A stretch of DNA of 64,000 nucleotides. It comes from Streptomyces sp. CB02400 (GTDB lineage: Bacteria > Actinomycetota > Actinomycetes > Streptomycetales > Streptomycetaceae). Position 1 is the stretch's first letter; each line of letters begins with the position of its first letter. The stretch is taken from assembly GCF_001905725.1 (NCBI RefSeq), contig NZ_LIWB01000004.1, positions 1 to 64,000 of the forward strand, given 5' to 3'. The position numbers were made by a program, and so were the translations under genes. A model generated the notes under the pieces. The model was given only the letters and a program-made list of their open reading frames with translations, ran no database searches and had not been told where the DNA came from. Below are positions 33,105-43,561 of this stretch, in pieces.

Positions 33105-33860
33105 ATGAAGGACGCCTTCGGCCTCCCCCAGTCCCTGCTCGTCCTCGGCGGCACGTCCGAGATCGCGCTGGCCACCGCGCGGCGGCTGATCGCCCGCCGC
33201 ACCCGCACGGTGTGGCTGGCCGGCCGCCCCTCCTCCGGCCTGGACGAGGCCGCCGAGAAGCTGCGCGGCCTCGGCGCCGAGGTCCGCACCGTCGCCTTCG
33301 ACGCGCTCGACCCGGCCGCCCACGAGGACACGCTCGGCAAGGTCTTCGCCGAGGGCGACGTCGACATGGTGCTGCTCGCCTTCGGCACCCTGGGCGACCA
33401 GGCCCACGACGAACGGGACCCCCAGGCCGCGGTGCGGGTCGCGCAGACCAACTACACCGGCGCGGTCTCGGCGGGCCTGGTGTGCGCGAGCGCCCTCCAG
33501 GCGCAGGGCCACGGCTCCCTGGTGGTGCTGTCCTCCGTCGCGGGCGAGCGGGCCCGCCGCGCGAACTTCATCTACGGCTCCAGCAAGGCCGGCCTGGACG
33601 CCTTCGCCCAGGGCCTCGGCGACGCGCTGTACGGCACGGGGGTGCACGTCATGGTCGTACGCCCCGGATTCGTCCGTACGCGGATGACCGCCGGACTCCC
33701 CGAGGCGCCGCTGGCCACCACGCCGGAGGCGGTCGCGGCGGCCGTCGAGCTGGGGCTGCGGCGCCGCGCGGAGACCGTGTGGGTGCCGGGCACGCTGCGG
33801 ATGGTGATGTCGGCGCTACGGCACCTGCCGCGCGGAGTGTTCCGCCGGCTGCCGGTCTGA
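33105..33860 (+). CDS. dprE2: Decaprenylphospho-beta-D-erythro-pentofuranosid-2-ulose 2-reductase (DprE2)
   Basis: This 251-residue short-chain dehydrogenase reduces the keto intermediate made by DprE1, completing epimerisation of ribose to arabinose. The cofactor motif is VLGGTSEIALATARRL near residue 13. The catalytic Ser is in VVLSSVAGERARR and the YxxxK motif is IYGSSKAGLD. The ATG is preceded by AGGAG at good spacing. The protein ends with a hydrophobic/basic segment (MVMSALRHLPRGVFRRLP) that could touch the membrane. Confidence 0.92.
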   Translation: MKDAFGLPQSLLVLGGTSEIALATARRLIARRTRTVWLAGRPSSGLDEAAEKLRGLGAEVRTVAFDALDPAAHEDTLGKVFAEGDVDMVLLAFGTLGDQAHDERDPQAAVRVAQTNYTGAVSAGLVCASALQAQGHGSLVVLSSVAGERARRANFIYGSSKAGLDAFAQGLGDALYGTGVHVMVVRPGFVRTRMTAGLPEAPLATTPEAVAAAVELGLRRRAETVWVPGTLRMVMSALRHLPRGVFRRLPV

Positions 33861-33878
33861 GCACCGGGCCGGGGGTGT

Positions 33879-34457
33879 TCAGTGGGCGGAGACGGATCCC
33901 CGGTCCACGCTCCCGGACTGCGGGGGCACCACCGCGGTGCCGAAGGGGAACTCGCGCAGCTTGCGCCACACCCCGTCGGCGCCCTGCTCGTAGAGCGCGA
34001 AGCCGGTGCAGGGCCACTCGGCCTCGTAGTCGGCGAGCTCCTCGAAGGCGCGGTCCATGGCCGCCTCCTCGATGCCGTGCGCCACGGTGACGTGCGGGTG
34101 GTACGGGAACTGCAGCTCGCGGGCGACCGGGCCGGAGGCGTCACGGACCTGCTTCTGCAGCCAGGTGCAGGCCTCGCCGCCGTCGACGACCCGCACGTAC
34201 ACCACCGGCGACAGCGGCCGGAAGGTGCCGGTGCCGGACAGCCGCATCGGGAACGGGCGGCCGGCCGCGGCGACCTCGCCGAGATGCGCCTCGACGGCCG
34301 GCAGGTCGGCGTCGTCTATCTCGGTCGGCGGCAGCAGGGTGACGTGCGTGGGGATACCGTGAGCCGCGGCGTCGCCGAAACCCGCGCGCAGCTGCTGAAG
34401 CCGGCTGCCGTGAGGCTCCGGGACCGCGATCGACACGCCGATCGTTACGGTCCCCAC
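33879..34457 (-). CDS. 2H phosphoesterase (2'-5' RNA ligase family)
   Basis: This 192-residue protein has both HxT motifs of the 2H superfamily: PTHVTLLPP near residue 35 and PYHPHVTVAHG near 125. It also shows a Thr/Gly-rich N-terminus starting VTIGVSIAVPEPHG. Such enzymes hydrolyse or ligate 2'-5' or cyclic phosphates in RNA or nucleotides; the substrate here is unknown. GTG 34457 has AGGAG seven bases upstream. The gene converges on dprE2 with a gap of 18 bases. Confidence 0.88.
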   Translation of the reverse strand: MGTVTIGVSIAVPEPHGSRLQQLRAGFGDAAAHGIPTHVTLLPPTEIDDADLPAVEAHLGEVAAAGRPFPMRLSGTGTFRPLSPVVYVRVVDGGEACTWLQKQVRDASGPVARELQFPYHPHVTVAHGIEEAAMDRAFEELADYEAEWPCTGFALYEQGADGVWRKLREFPFGTAVVPPQSGSVDRGSVSAH

Positions 34458-34630
34458 GTCGTCTCCTGTCGTTGTGGTGGTGAAGCGTGGCGGTGAAGCT
34501 GCGGTGAGCACCGGATGACCGCGGAAACGGTCACCCGGTTATCGACTGTACGACCACGACCCGGATGCGGGCAGGCGCAACCGGAGTGATGTGCAGCGCT
34601 GTGCGGTGGTACGGATCGCCGCCGCGGGCC

Positions 34631-36386
<1,756 letters not shown>

Positions 36387-36394
<8 letters not shown>

Positions 36395-37256
36395 GCGGTA
36401 CGACGGCGAGGCCGAGCGGCTGCGGGAGGAGCTGCGGGCCCTCGGCCGGTCCCTGGACGGGCCGGGTGGGCCCGAGCAGTCCGAGTCGATGGTCGAGCGG
36501 GTGCTGGGGCGGATACTCGCCGAGGAACTGCCGGTTCCGGCGGCCGGGCCGACGGGCCCCGGCGCGCGGCTGCGGGCGGCCCGGAGCTGGACGCGCGCGC
36601 GGTGGCGGTCGCTGGTCGCGGCCCTGTGCGGTCTGCTGACGGTGCTGACGCTGACGCCTCCGGTGCGGGCTGCGGTGGCCGACTGGTTCGGCTTCGGCGG
36701 GGTCGAGGTGCGGTACGACCCGTCGGCGGTGCCCTCCCCGGGCGCGGAGGTGCCGGGCTGCGGGCGGTCGCTGTCGCTCGGCGAGGCGGAGCGGCGGGCC
36801 GGGTTCGCGCCGCTGGTGCCGAAGGCGCTGGGCGCTCCGGACGCGGTGACGGTGAGCGGGCTGCCGCGGGGGCGGTTCCTGGTGAGTCTGTGCTGGCGGG
36901 AGCAAGGGCGGACGATCCGTCTCGACGAGTTCCCGGCCCACCTGGACGTCACCTTCGTCAAGAGCGTGCGCGAGCAGCCGGAATGGCTGTCGCTGGGCGA
37001 GGAGGACGGGGTACCGGAGCCGGTCCTGTGGTTCCCCCGGCCGCACGTGTTGAGCTTCTGGCTGGTGGACACGGACGGTCACCGGTTCACCCGGGAGGAG
37101 CGCACGGCGGGGCCGACGCTGCTGTGGCCGCACGGCGGCGGAGCCGGTGAGGGGGTGACGCTGCGGCTGGAAGGGGTGGCGTCGAAGGCGCGGGCACTGG
37201 AGATCGCGGAGGCGGTCGAGGAGGCGGGCCGGTGGCCCGGTGTCCCCGCGTCGTGA
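36387..37256 (+). CDS. Probable anti-sigma membrane protein
   Basis: This product of about 289 residues has a cytoplasmic N-terminus with an acidic helix (GEAERLREELRALGRSLDG). One membrane helix lies near residues 74-92 (SLVAALCGLLTVLTLTPPV), with an extracellular domain of about 195 residues. That domain has two cysteines (VPGCGRS and SLCWREQG) and resembles the outer part of DUF4179-type regulators. Translation is coupled to the sigma gene; GTG 36387 overlaps its stop, and GTG 36378 is an alternative. The anti-sigma role is inferred from context. Confidence 0.8.
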
Positions 37257-37366
37257 AATTCGTGGTGCGCCGACTGGGAACCCCGGCGGGGCGGCCGGTG
37301 TACCAGAAGTGACAGGCGGCTCGTGGGCGGGTCGCAGGGGGATCGACCGGCCGAGTGGGGGTCCGG

Positions 37367-38119
37367 ATGCGCGGGTGGAAGGGCAGGATTCGACAACTGA
37401 CGGCGGGCATGGGTGCGCTCACAGCGGCGCTGGCCCTGATGGTGTGGGGAGCGGCGCCGGCCTCCGCCGGGGGGCCGACGAGCGTGCTGGTGGTCTCGCC
37501 GGGGAGCGAGGAGACCGCCTCGCTGTACTACTCCGACGCGGAGTACGGACAGTTGGAGCGGCTGCTCGGCCCGTCCGACAAGGGCACCCGGGACAAGCCG
37601 CCGGAGGCCGACCTGGCCTCGGTCCGGTTGATCAACGTGTCGTGGATGCTGCACGACGTGACGCCCTGGCGGGTGGACCGGGTCTTCCTCGGGAGCATCG
37701 AGGAGGATGTGTGGATACACACAGCGGCGAAACTCCCGGAGACGCCGAACGGCGTCTGGCACCGCGCCGAGGACCCGTCCGACCTGCACAAGCTGCTGTA
37801 CGGGCTGGGCGTGATGGGCCACACGACAGGGACCGACCCGGCCCCCGACATCTACCCGGTGCCCTGGGAGACCGAGACCGCCGGCGCCACCGCGGGATCC
37901 GGCACACCGGGCTCCGGTGCGGAGCAGGACACGGCGGCGGATTCGCGGACACGGGCCGCGTCGGGTGCGGGCGACGGCACCGACTGGTGGTGGGCGATAC
38001 CGGGGATGGTGGCCGGAGCGGCGCTGGCCCTGGTGCTGCGCCCGTATGTGACGCGGTGGCCGCCGATCCGCCGGCGGAAGGATGATCCGGGGCCACGGCA
38101 GGAGCTGCTGGACGCCTGA
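37367..38119 (+). CDS. Secreted, C-terminally anchored hypothetical protein
   Basis: This protein of about 250 residues has a signal peptide (QLTAGMGALTAALALMVWGAAPASA). The external domain starts GGPTSVLVVSPGSEETASLYYSD. A Gly/Thr/Ala linker precedes a C-terminal helix (WWWAIPGMVAGAALALVLRPYV) and a basic tail. I know similar uncharacterised Streptomyces membrane proteins but no function. The in-frame GTG at 37355 is an alternative start. It follows the sigma/anti-sigma pair in the same direction after about 110 bases and could be a target of that system. Confidence 0.8.
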   Translation: MRGWKGRIRQLTAGMGALTAALALMVWGAAPASAGGPTSVLVVSPGSEETASLYYSDAEYGQLERLLGPSDKGTRDKPPEADLASVRLINVSWMLHDVTPWRVDRVFLGSIEEDVWIHTAAKLPETPNGVWHRAEDPSDLHKLLYGLGVMGHTTGTDPAPDIYPVPWETETAGATAGSGTPGSGAEQDTAADSRTRAASGAGDGTDWWWAIPGMVAGAALALVLRPYVTRWPPIRRRKDDPGPRQELLDA

Positions 38120-38128
38120 TGACGGGCG

Positions 38129-38161
38129 CGCGGCGGCCCGGTACATGACCGGACCGCCGCG
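38129..38161. terminator. Bidirectional stem-loop terminator before glyA
   Basis: CGCGGCGGCCCGGT pairs with ACCGGACCGCCGCG around a five-base loop, with one mismatch. It lies ten bases after the stop of the plus-strand gene and 27 bases beyond the glyA stop, so it can serve both convergent transcripts. Confidence 0.8.
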
Positions 38162-38188
38162 GGGCGCGTCGAGCGGGGCCGGGCCGCC

Positions 38189-39634
38189 TCAGCCGAGGTC
38201 GATCTCCGGGTAGAGCGGGAAGCCGGCGACGAGGTCGGTGGCGCGGCGGGAGATCTCGTCGGCGACCTTCGCGTCGAGGACGTGGGCGGCCTTGGAGGGG
38301 GCGCCGGACTTGGTGGTGCCGGGCTCGGTCGTCGTCAGGACCCGGTCGATCAGGCCCGCGACCTCGTCCATCTCCGCCGTGCCCAGGCCGCGCGTGGTCA
38401 GCGCGGGGGTGCCGATGCGGATGCCGGAGGTGTACCAGGCACCGTTGGGGTCGGCCGGGATGGCGTTGCGGTTGGTGACGATGCCCGAGTCGAGCAGGGC
38501 GGCCTCGGCCTGGCGGCCGGTGAGGCCGTAGGAGGTGGCGACGTCGATCAGGTTGAGGTGGTTGTCGGTGCCGCCGGTGACCAGGGTGGCGCCGCGGCGC
38601 ATCAGGCCCTCGGCGAGGGCGCGGGAGTTGTCGACGATGCGCTGGGCGTAGTCCTGGAAGGCGGGCTGCCGGGCCTCGGCGAGGGCGACGGCCTTGGCTG
38701 CCATGACGTGCGGGAGCGGGCCGCCGAGGACCATCGGGCAGCCGCGGTCGACCTGGTCCTTGAGGGAGTCGTCGCACAGCACCATGCCGCCGCGCGGGCC
38801 GCGCAGCGACTTGTGGGTGGTGGTGGTGACGATCTGGGCGTGCGGGACCGGGTCGAAGTCGCCGGTGAGGACCTTGCCGGCGACGAGACCGGCGAAGTGC
38901 GCCATGTCCACCATGAGCGTGGCGCCGACCTCGTCGGCGATCTCGCGCATGATCCGGAAGTTCACCAGACGGGGGTAGGCGGAGTAGCCGGCGACGATGA
39001 TCAGCGGCTTGAACTCGCGGGCCGAGGTGCGCAGGGCCTCGTAGTCGATGAGACCGGTGGCCGGGTCGGTGCCGTAGGAGCGCTGGTCGAACATCTTGCC
39101 GGAGATGTTCGGGCGGAAGCCGTGGGTGAGGTGGCCGCCGGCGTCCAGGGACATGCCGAGCATGCGCTGGTTGCCGAAGGCCTGGCGCAGCTCGGCCCAG
39201 TCGGCCTCGGAGAGGTCGTTGACCTGGCGGGCGCCGGTCTTCTCCAGGAAGGGGGCCTCGACGCGGTCGGCGAGTACGGACCAGAAGGCGACCAGGTTGG
39301 CGTCGATGCCGGAGTGCGGCTGGACGTAGGCGTGGCGGGCGCCGAAGAGCTCCTTGGCGTGCTCGGCGGCGAGCGACTCGACGGCGTCGACGTTGCGGCA
39401 GCCGGCGTAGAAGCGGCGGCCGATGGTGCCCTCGGCGTACTTGTCGCTGAACCAGTTGCCCATCGCGAGGAGGGTGGCCGGGGAGGCGTAGTTCTCGGAG
39501 GCGATCAGCTTGAGCATCTCGCGCTGGTCGGCGACCTCCTGGCCGATGGCGTCGGCGACGCGCGGCTCGACGGTGCGGATGACGTCGAGCGCGGCTCGGT
39601 AGGCCTTGGAGGCGGGGGTGGGCTCGGCTGACAT
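38189..39634 (-). CDS. glyA: Serine hydroxymethyltransferase
   Basis: This 481-residue PLP enzyme converts serine and tetrahydrofolate to glycine and methylene-tetrahydrofolate. Characteristic segments are [54 protein letters not shown] and the PLP-lysine motif [15 protein letters not shown]. It is somewhat longer than the E. coli enzyme because of extra loops. ATG 39634 has GGAGG at ideal spacing. A ZTP riboswitch precedes it, linking expression to folate shortage. Confidence 0.96.
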   Translation of the reverse strand: MSAEPTPASKAYRAALDVIRTVEPRVADAIGQEVADQREMLKLIASENYASPATLLAMGNWFSDKYAEGTIGRRFYAGCRNVDAVESLAAEHAKELFGARHAYVQPHSGIDANLVAFWSVLADRVEAPFLEKTGARQVNDLSEADWAELRQAFGNQRMLGMSLDAGGHLTHGFRPNISGKMFDQRSYGTDPATGLIDYEALRTSAREFKPLIIVAGYSAYPRLVNFRIMREIADEVGATLMVDMAHFAGLVAGKVLTGDFDPVPHAQIVTTTTHKSLRGPRGGMVLCDDSLKDQVDRGCPMVLGGPLPHVMAAKAVALAEARQPAFQDYAQRIVDNSRALAEGLMRRGATLVTGGTDNHLNLIDVATSYGLTGRQAEAALLDSGIVTNRNAIPADPNGAWYTSGIRIGTPALTTRGLGTAEMDEVAGLIDRVLTTTEPGTTKSGAPSKAAHVLDAKVADEISRRATDLVAGFPLYPEIDLG

Positions 39635-39668
39635 GGGGACCTCCGGACGTTGTGGTCGGCGTTCGGGT

Positions 39669-39763
39669 CGGCCCAGGCGCACGGCACATGTTTCCGGACC
39701 CGAAGGGTCCGGGGCCGCTTCCCGATGGTTGCTCCCATCCCAGCGCGCCAGTCACGGCCCGGT
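39669..39763 (-). promoter_or_regulatory. ZTP (pfl) riboswitch in the glyA leader
   Basis: Read on the minus strand, the leader contains the conserved blocks of the ZTP/ZMP riboswitch in the right order. GGGCCGTGACTGGCG comes first, then GGAGCAACCATCGGGAAGCGG. A variable GC-rich hairpin (GGACCC TTCG GGGTCC) follows, then CCGTGCGCCTGGGCC. The element ends 36 bases before the glyA start codon. Such riboswitches activate one-carbon genes when ZMP/ZTP accumulates during 10-formyl-THF deficiency. The hairpin and the expression platform were read by eye, not folded. Confidence 0.88.
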
Positions 39764-39942
39764 GCCAGCCTAGCGGGCGGCGTCTTGGCATTGGCGCCGG
39801 CGTCCACCATGCGGGCGACAGCGTCTGCGTGGTTCCTGCCGGCGGTTGTCCGCGAGTGCGTGGGGGCTGGTCGCGCCCACGCGGCGGAGCCGCATATGTC
39901 ACAGCCCCGCGCCCCTTCAGGGGCGCTCCCCGTGAGCTCCGC

Positions 39943-41127
39943 TTACAAGATCACGTGTGGCAGGAAGCGGGCGTACCCGTCCGTCACCAGGCCCGACGAC
40001 TCGCGGATGCCCAGGCCCGCCGACTCGTTCTCCACCACCCAGGTGCCCAGGACGACGTGGTTGCCGTCGAAGGTGGGGAGGGGGGCGAGTTGCTGGTAGC
40101 AGCAGGGTTCCTCGCGGAGGGTGGGGGTGGTGCCGGGTTCGTGGATGGTCACGCCGGCGCCCTCGCGGCCGAGGAGGGGCTTGGCGACCCAGCCGGTGGT
40201 GTCCGCCAGGTCCCGTGGGCCGTCGAGGTGGGCGGGGAGGAGGTTGGGGTGGCCGGGGTAGAGCTCCCAGAGGATCGCCAGGAGGGCCTTGTTGCTGAGG
40301 AGCATCTTCCAGGCGGGTTCGATCCACAGGGTGGTGCCGGTGCCGCCGCCGTTGTCGAGGGTGTCGAGGACGTGGTCGGCGAAGCGGTCGGTGGTGAGCC
40401 ACTCCCAGGGGTACAGCTTGAAGATGCTGCGGATGAACCGGAGCCCGTTGTCGACGAAGCGGCCGGAGAGGCGGTCCCAGCCGATCTCCTCCATGGAGAG
40501 CCAGTCGGTGTCGAGGCCGGCCTGTTCGGCGGTCTCCTTGAGGTAGGCGACGGTCATGAGGTCCTCGCCTAGTTCGTCGGCGGAGGAGTGGGCGAAGTAC
40601 AGGGGGCTGCCCGGCGGGAGGAGGGGGGCCTGTTTCCTCCAGGCGTCGATGAGGCGTTCGTGGAGGGAGTTCCACTGGTCGGCGCCGGGGAAGCGTTCCT
40701 CCATCCAGAACCACTGGGGGGAGGCGGCCTCCACCAGGGAGGTGGGGGTGTCGGCGTTGTACTCCAGGAGCTTCGCCGGGCCGGTGCCGTCGTAGCGGAG
40801 GTCGAAGCGGCCGTAGACGGAGGGGAGTTCGGCGCGCCGGTGCCAGGCCTCGGCGACCACGCGGGCGATGCGCGGGTCGGTGATGCCGAGGTCGGCGAAG
40901 CGGTCGGCGGTGACGATGTGCTCGGCGGCGGCGAGGCACATGCCGTGCAGTTCCTCGACGACCTCCTCCAGCGCCTCGATCTCCTCCAGGCTGAAGACGT
41001 AGTAGGCGCTCTCGTCCCAGTAGGGGCGCAGGGAGCCGTCCGGGTAGCGGGTGAGCGGATAGATGAGCCCCTGCTCCTCGACGGTCTCCTGCCAGCCGGG
41101 ACGGGGCTCGGTCGTACGCCGTTCCAT
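39943..41127 (-). CDS. Glutathionylspermidine synthase-like ATP-grasp protein (YgiC-like)
   Basis: This 394-residue protein belongs to the GSP_synth family. Recognisable segments are VYGRFDLRYDGTGPAKLLEYNADTPTSLVEA (carboxylate-binding), the ATP-grasp part EPAWKMLLSNKALLAILWE, and WVAKPLLGREGAGVTIH. The enzyme should join a carboxylate to an amine using ATP. Actinobacteria do not make glutathionylspermidine, so the real substrate is unknown. It follows a small lipoprotein gene by six bases, the same pairing as E. coli ygiB-ygiC. Confidence 0.9.
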   Translation of the reverse strand: MERRTTEPRPGWQETVEEQGLIYPLTRYPDGSLRPYWDESAYYVFSLEEIEALEEVVEELHGMCLAAAEHIVTADRFADLGITDPRIARVVAEAWHRRAELPSVYGRFDLRYDGTGPAKLLEYNADTPTSLVEAASPQWFWMEERFPGADQWNSLHERLIDAWRKQAPLLPPGSPLYFAHSSADELGEDLMTVAYLKETAEQAGLDTDWLSMEEIGWDRLSGRFVDNGLRFIRSIFKLYPWEWLTTDRFADHVLDTLDNGGGTGTTLWIEPAWKMLLSNKALLAILWELYPGHPNLLPAHLDGPRDLADTTGWVAKPLLGREGAGVTIHEPGTTPTLREEPCCYQQLAPLPTFDGNHVVLGTWVVENESAGLGIRESSGLVTDGYARFLPHVIL

Positions 41128-41133
41128 GATCTG

Positions 41134-41472
41134 TCAGCCGCCGCCGCTGCCGGAGCCCGAGCAGCCGAAGCCGCCCCGGTCGACGGCCTCGCTGCGGCTG
41201 AAGGTGCCGTAGTCGGCGTAGCCGTTGCTGACGTCGGCGTCGTAGTACCAGTCGGCGTTGGTGCGGGACTTGCCGATCGAAGCGGAGGTGCTTCCGGAGG
41301 ACTTGCAGTTCTTGTCGGCGACGACCTTGTAGCCGTTGATGTAGTCGTAGCTGTCCCGGTCCACGCACCGCCGGTCCGGGTCCGACCCGCACGCCGACAG
41401 CGCCGCCGCGAGCACACCCATTCCCCCGAGCACCACCGTGCTGGACCGCAGCCGCCGCCGTGTCTCCGCCAT
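41134..41472 (-). CDS. Small lipoprotein, YgiB-like partner of the ATP-grasp protein
   Basis: This 112-residue lipoprotein has signal TVVLGGMGVLAAALSAC with the lipobox Cys near residue 28. The mature part contains three further cysteines (RRCVDRD, KNCKSS, FGCSGSG). It is rich in Tyr, Asp, Ser and Gly and ends in a Gly/Ser tail after AVDRGGFG. A GGGFG-like C-terminus and its position directly before the YgiC-like gene recall E. coli YgiB (DUF1190). The relation is inferred from context and composition, not shown by alignment. Confidence 0.75.
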   Translation of the reverse strand: MAETRRRLRSSTVVLGGMGVLAAALSACGSDPDRRCVDRDSYDYINGYKVVADKNCKSSGSTSASIGKSRTNADWYYDADVSNGYADYGTFSRSEAVDRGGFGCSGSGSGGG

Positions 41473-41628
41473 GCCCTTCACTCCCCCTCGCATACCCCCG
41501 GGTCACCTCTCCCGGCTCGCGGCGGACAGCCTAGAGACCGCCCGGACGGCACGCACAGGAGCCCCCCGCCGGCAGCGCTCCCCCGCCGTCCATTTGTAAC
41601 TCTTGGTGCGTTATACCGGCTTGATGCG

Positions 41629-43014
41629 TCAGGGCAGTGCCCGGCACAGGGCGTCCAGGGTGCCGGTCCAGGCGTGGTCCGGCGGGGTGGCGTAGCCGAC
41701 GACCAGGGCGTCGCCCGCCGTGGTGGCGGTGGCGGGGTGACGGAAGCGGGAGAGGCCGTGGACGGCGAGGTTCTGCCAGGTGGCGGCCTGGACCACGGAC
41801 CGTTCGGTGCCGGGCGGGAGTTGGAGGACGGCGTGCAGGCCGGCCGCGATGCCGGTGATCCGGACGTCGGGCGCCCGGGTGGCGAGGGACTCGACCAGGG
41901 AGTCGCGGCGGCGGCGGTAGCGCAGACGGGCGGCGCGGACGTGGCGGTCGTAGGCACCGGAGGTGAGGAACTCGGCGAGGGTGAGCTGTTCGAGGACGCT
42001 CACGGAGCGGCCGCCGCCGTGGGCGACGACGTCCGGGAGCAGGGACGGGGGCAGGACCATCCAGCCGAGGCGGAGGCCGGGCGCGAGGGACTTGCTGGCG
42101 GTGCCGAGGTAGGCCACGTGGTCGGGGTCGAGGTTCTGGAGCGCGCCGACGGCCTGGCGGTCGTAGCGGAACTCGCCGTCGTAGTCGTCCTCCAGGATCA
42201 GTCCGCCGGTGCGGCGCGCCCAGTCGACGACGGCGGCGCGGCGCTCGGGCAGCAGGGCGCCGCCGAGGGGGAACTGGTGGGCCGGGCTGAGCAGGACCGC
42301 GTCGGCGGAGCCCGGGTCCTGGGCGCGGGTGCCGAGCGCGTCGAAGGGGAGCGGGGTGGTGGTCAGGCCGGCGCGGGCGGCCAGGTCCCAGTGGGCGTCC
42401 AGTCCGTAGGACTCCACGGCGAGGGTGCGGGCGCCGCGGGCGCGCAGGACCTCGCAGAGGAGGCGGAGGCCGTCGGCGAAACCGGAGCAGACGACGGTCC
42501 GTTCGGGGTCGGCGCGTACGCCCCGGACGCGCGCCAGGTAGTCGGCGAGGGCCGTGCGCAGTTCGGGGCGGCCTCGCGGGTCGCCGTAGCCGAGGGCGTC
42601 GTGCGGGGCGGCGGCGAGGGCGCGGCGGGCGGCCTTGAGCCACTCGGCGCGGGGGAAGGAGGCGAGGTCGGGGGTGCCCGGGACGAGGTCGTACGGAAGC
42701 CGGCCGGGGGTTCGGCGAGGGGAGGGCGGGCGGATCGGCGGGCTGGGCACCGTGCGGGGGGCGACCTGGGTGCCGGAGCCCTGCCGGGCGGTGAGCCAGC
42801 CCTCGGCGATCAGGTCGGCGTAGGCGTCGGCGACGGTGTTGCGGGCGATGCCCAGGTCGGCGGCGAGGGAGCGGGAGGAGGGCAGCCGGGTGCCGGGGGC
42901 GAGCCGGCCGGTGCGGACGGCCTCGCGGAGTGCGTCGGTCAGGCCGCGGCGCAGGCCGGGCCCGGTCGGTTCGAGGTGGAGGTCGATGCCGAAAGTGGCC
43001 CATCGTTCTGCCAT
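41629..43014 (-). CDS. MocR-type (GntR/aminotransferase) transcriptional regulator
   Basis: This 461-residue fusion has an N-terminal GntR winged helix (GLTDALREAVRTGRL, LPSSRSLAADLGIARNTVADAY) and a PLP fold-type I aminotransferase-like domain. The PLP-binding lysine is in YLGTASKSLAPGLRLGWM, with LEDDYDGEFRYDR upstream. MocR proteins use PLP or an amino-acid adduct as effector. The gene is divergent, with 46 bases between starts, from two AhpD-like genes it probably controls. Direct repeats that suit a MocR dimer overlap its start. Confidence 0.92.
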   Translation of the reverse strand: MAERWATFGIDLHLEPTGPGLRRGLTDALREAVRTGRLAPGTRLPSSRSLAADLGIARNTVADAYADLIAEGWLTARQGSGTQVAPRTVPSPPIRPPSPRRTPGRLPYDLVPGTPDLASFPRAEWLKAARRALAAAPHDALGYGDPRGRPELRTALADYLARVRGVRADPERTVVCSGFADGLRLLCEVLRARGARTLAVESYGLDAHWDLAARAGLTTTPLPFDALGTRAQDPGSADAVLLSPAHQFPLGGALLPERRAAVVDWARRTGGLILEDDYDGEFRYDRQAVGALQNLDPDHVAYLGTASKSLAPGLRLGWMVLPPSLLPDVVAHGGGRSVSVLEQLTLAEFLTSGAYDRHVRAARLRYRRRRDSLVESLATRAPDVRITGIAAGLHAVLQLPPGTERSVVQAATWQNLAVHGLSRFRHPATATTAGDALVVGYATPPDHAWTGTLDALCRALP

Positions 43015-43027
43015 GGAAGTGGACCAT
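42993..43027. promoter_or_regulatory. Direct-repeat operator, probable MocR binding site
   Basis: AAGTGGCCCAT at 42993-43003 and AAGTGGACCAT at 43017-43027 are direct repeats spaced 24 bases start to start. The first lies within the opening codons of the regulator gene and the second just before it. MocR regulators typically bind such same-direction repeats. The second repeat overlaps the -35 zone of a TAGGGT -10 element (43049-43054) that would start a leaderless transcript at the ATG at 43061. Confidence 0.55.
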
Positions 43028-43060
43028 ACTCCTGGGCTGCCTCGCTCCTAGGGTCGAGGC

Positions 43061-43561
43061 ATGACCACTGCTGAGACGAACACCGAGTACGCCGCCGAAC
43101 TGCCCGTCCGGCTGGAGTGGGCCCGGCACGCCCCCGAGGTCTACAAGGCGATGATCCGGCTGGACTCCGCCGCCAAGAAGGGACTCGACGCCAAGCTGTA
43201 CGAGCTGGTGAAGATCCGCGCCTCCCAGCTCAACCACTGCGCCTTCTGCCTGGACATGCACACCAAGGACGCGCTCGCGGCGGGCGAGAGCGTCGAGCGG
43301 ATCATCCAGCTCGGCGCGTGGGAGGAGTCGCGGCACTTCTACACGGAGAAGGAGCTCGCGGCGATCGAGCTGACGGAGGCGGTCACCGTGCTGACGGACG
43401 GCTTCGTGCCGGACGAGGTGTACGAGCGGGCCGCCAAGCAGTTCGAGGAGGCCGAGCTGGCGCAGCTCATCGCCGCGATCACGGTGATCAACGCGTGGAA
43501 CCGGTTCGGTGTGACCTGCCGGATGACCCCGGGCCACTACACGCCGGGACAGCACGGGTGA
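43061..43561 (+). CDS. Carboxymuconolactone decarboxylase / AhpD-like protein 1
   Basis: This 166-residue protein of the AhpD-like fold carries the CxxC redox motif in NHCAFCLDMHTKDA near residue 60, followed by the family His. Such proteins act as alkylhydroperoxidase-type thiol reductants. It is the first of two tandem paralogues and overlaps the next by a GTGA junction. There is no ribosome site; a TAGGGT element seven bases upstream suggests a leaderless mRNA. The divergent MocR gene probably controls it. Confidence 0.9.
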   Translation: MTTAETNTEYAAELPVRLEWARHAPEVYKAMIRLDSAAKKGLDAKLYELVKIRASQLNHCAFCLDMHTKDALAAGESVERIIQLGAWEESRHFYTEKELAAIELTEAVTVLTDGFVPDEVYERAAKQFEEAELAQLIAAITVINAWNRFGVTCRMTPGHYTPGQHG

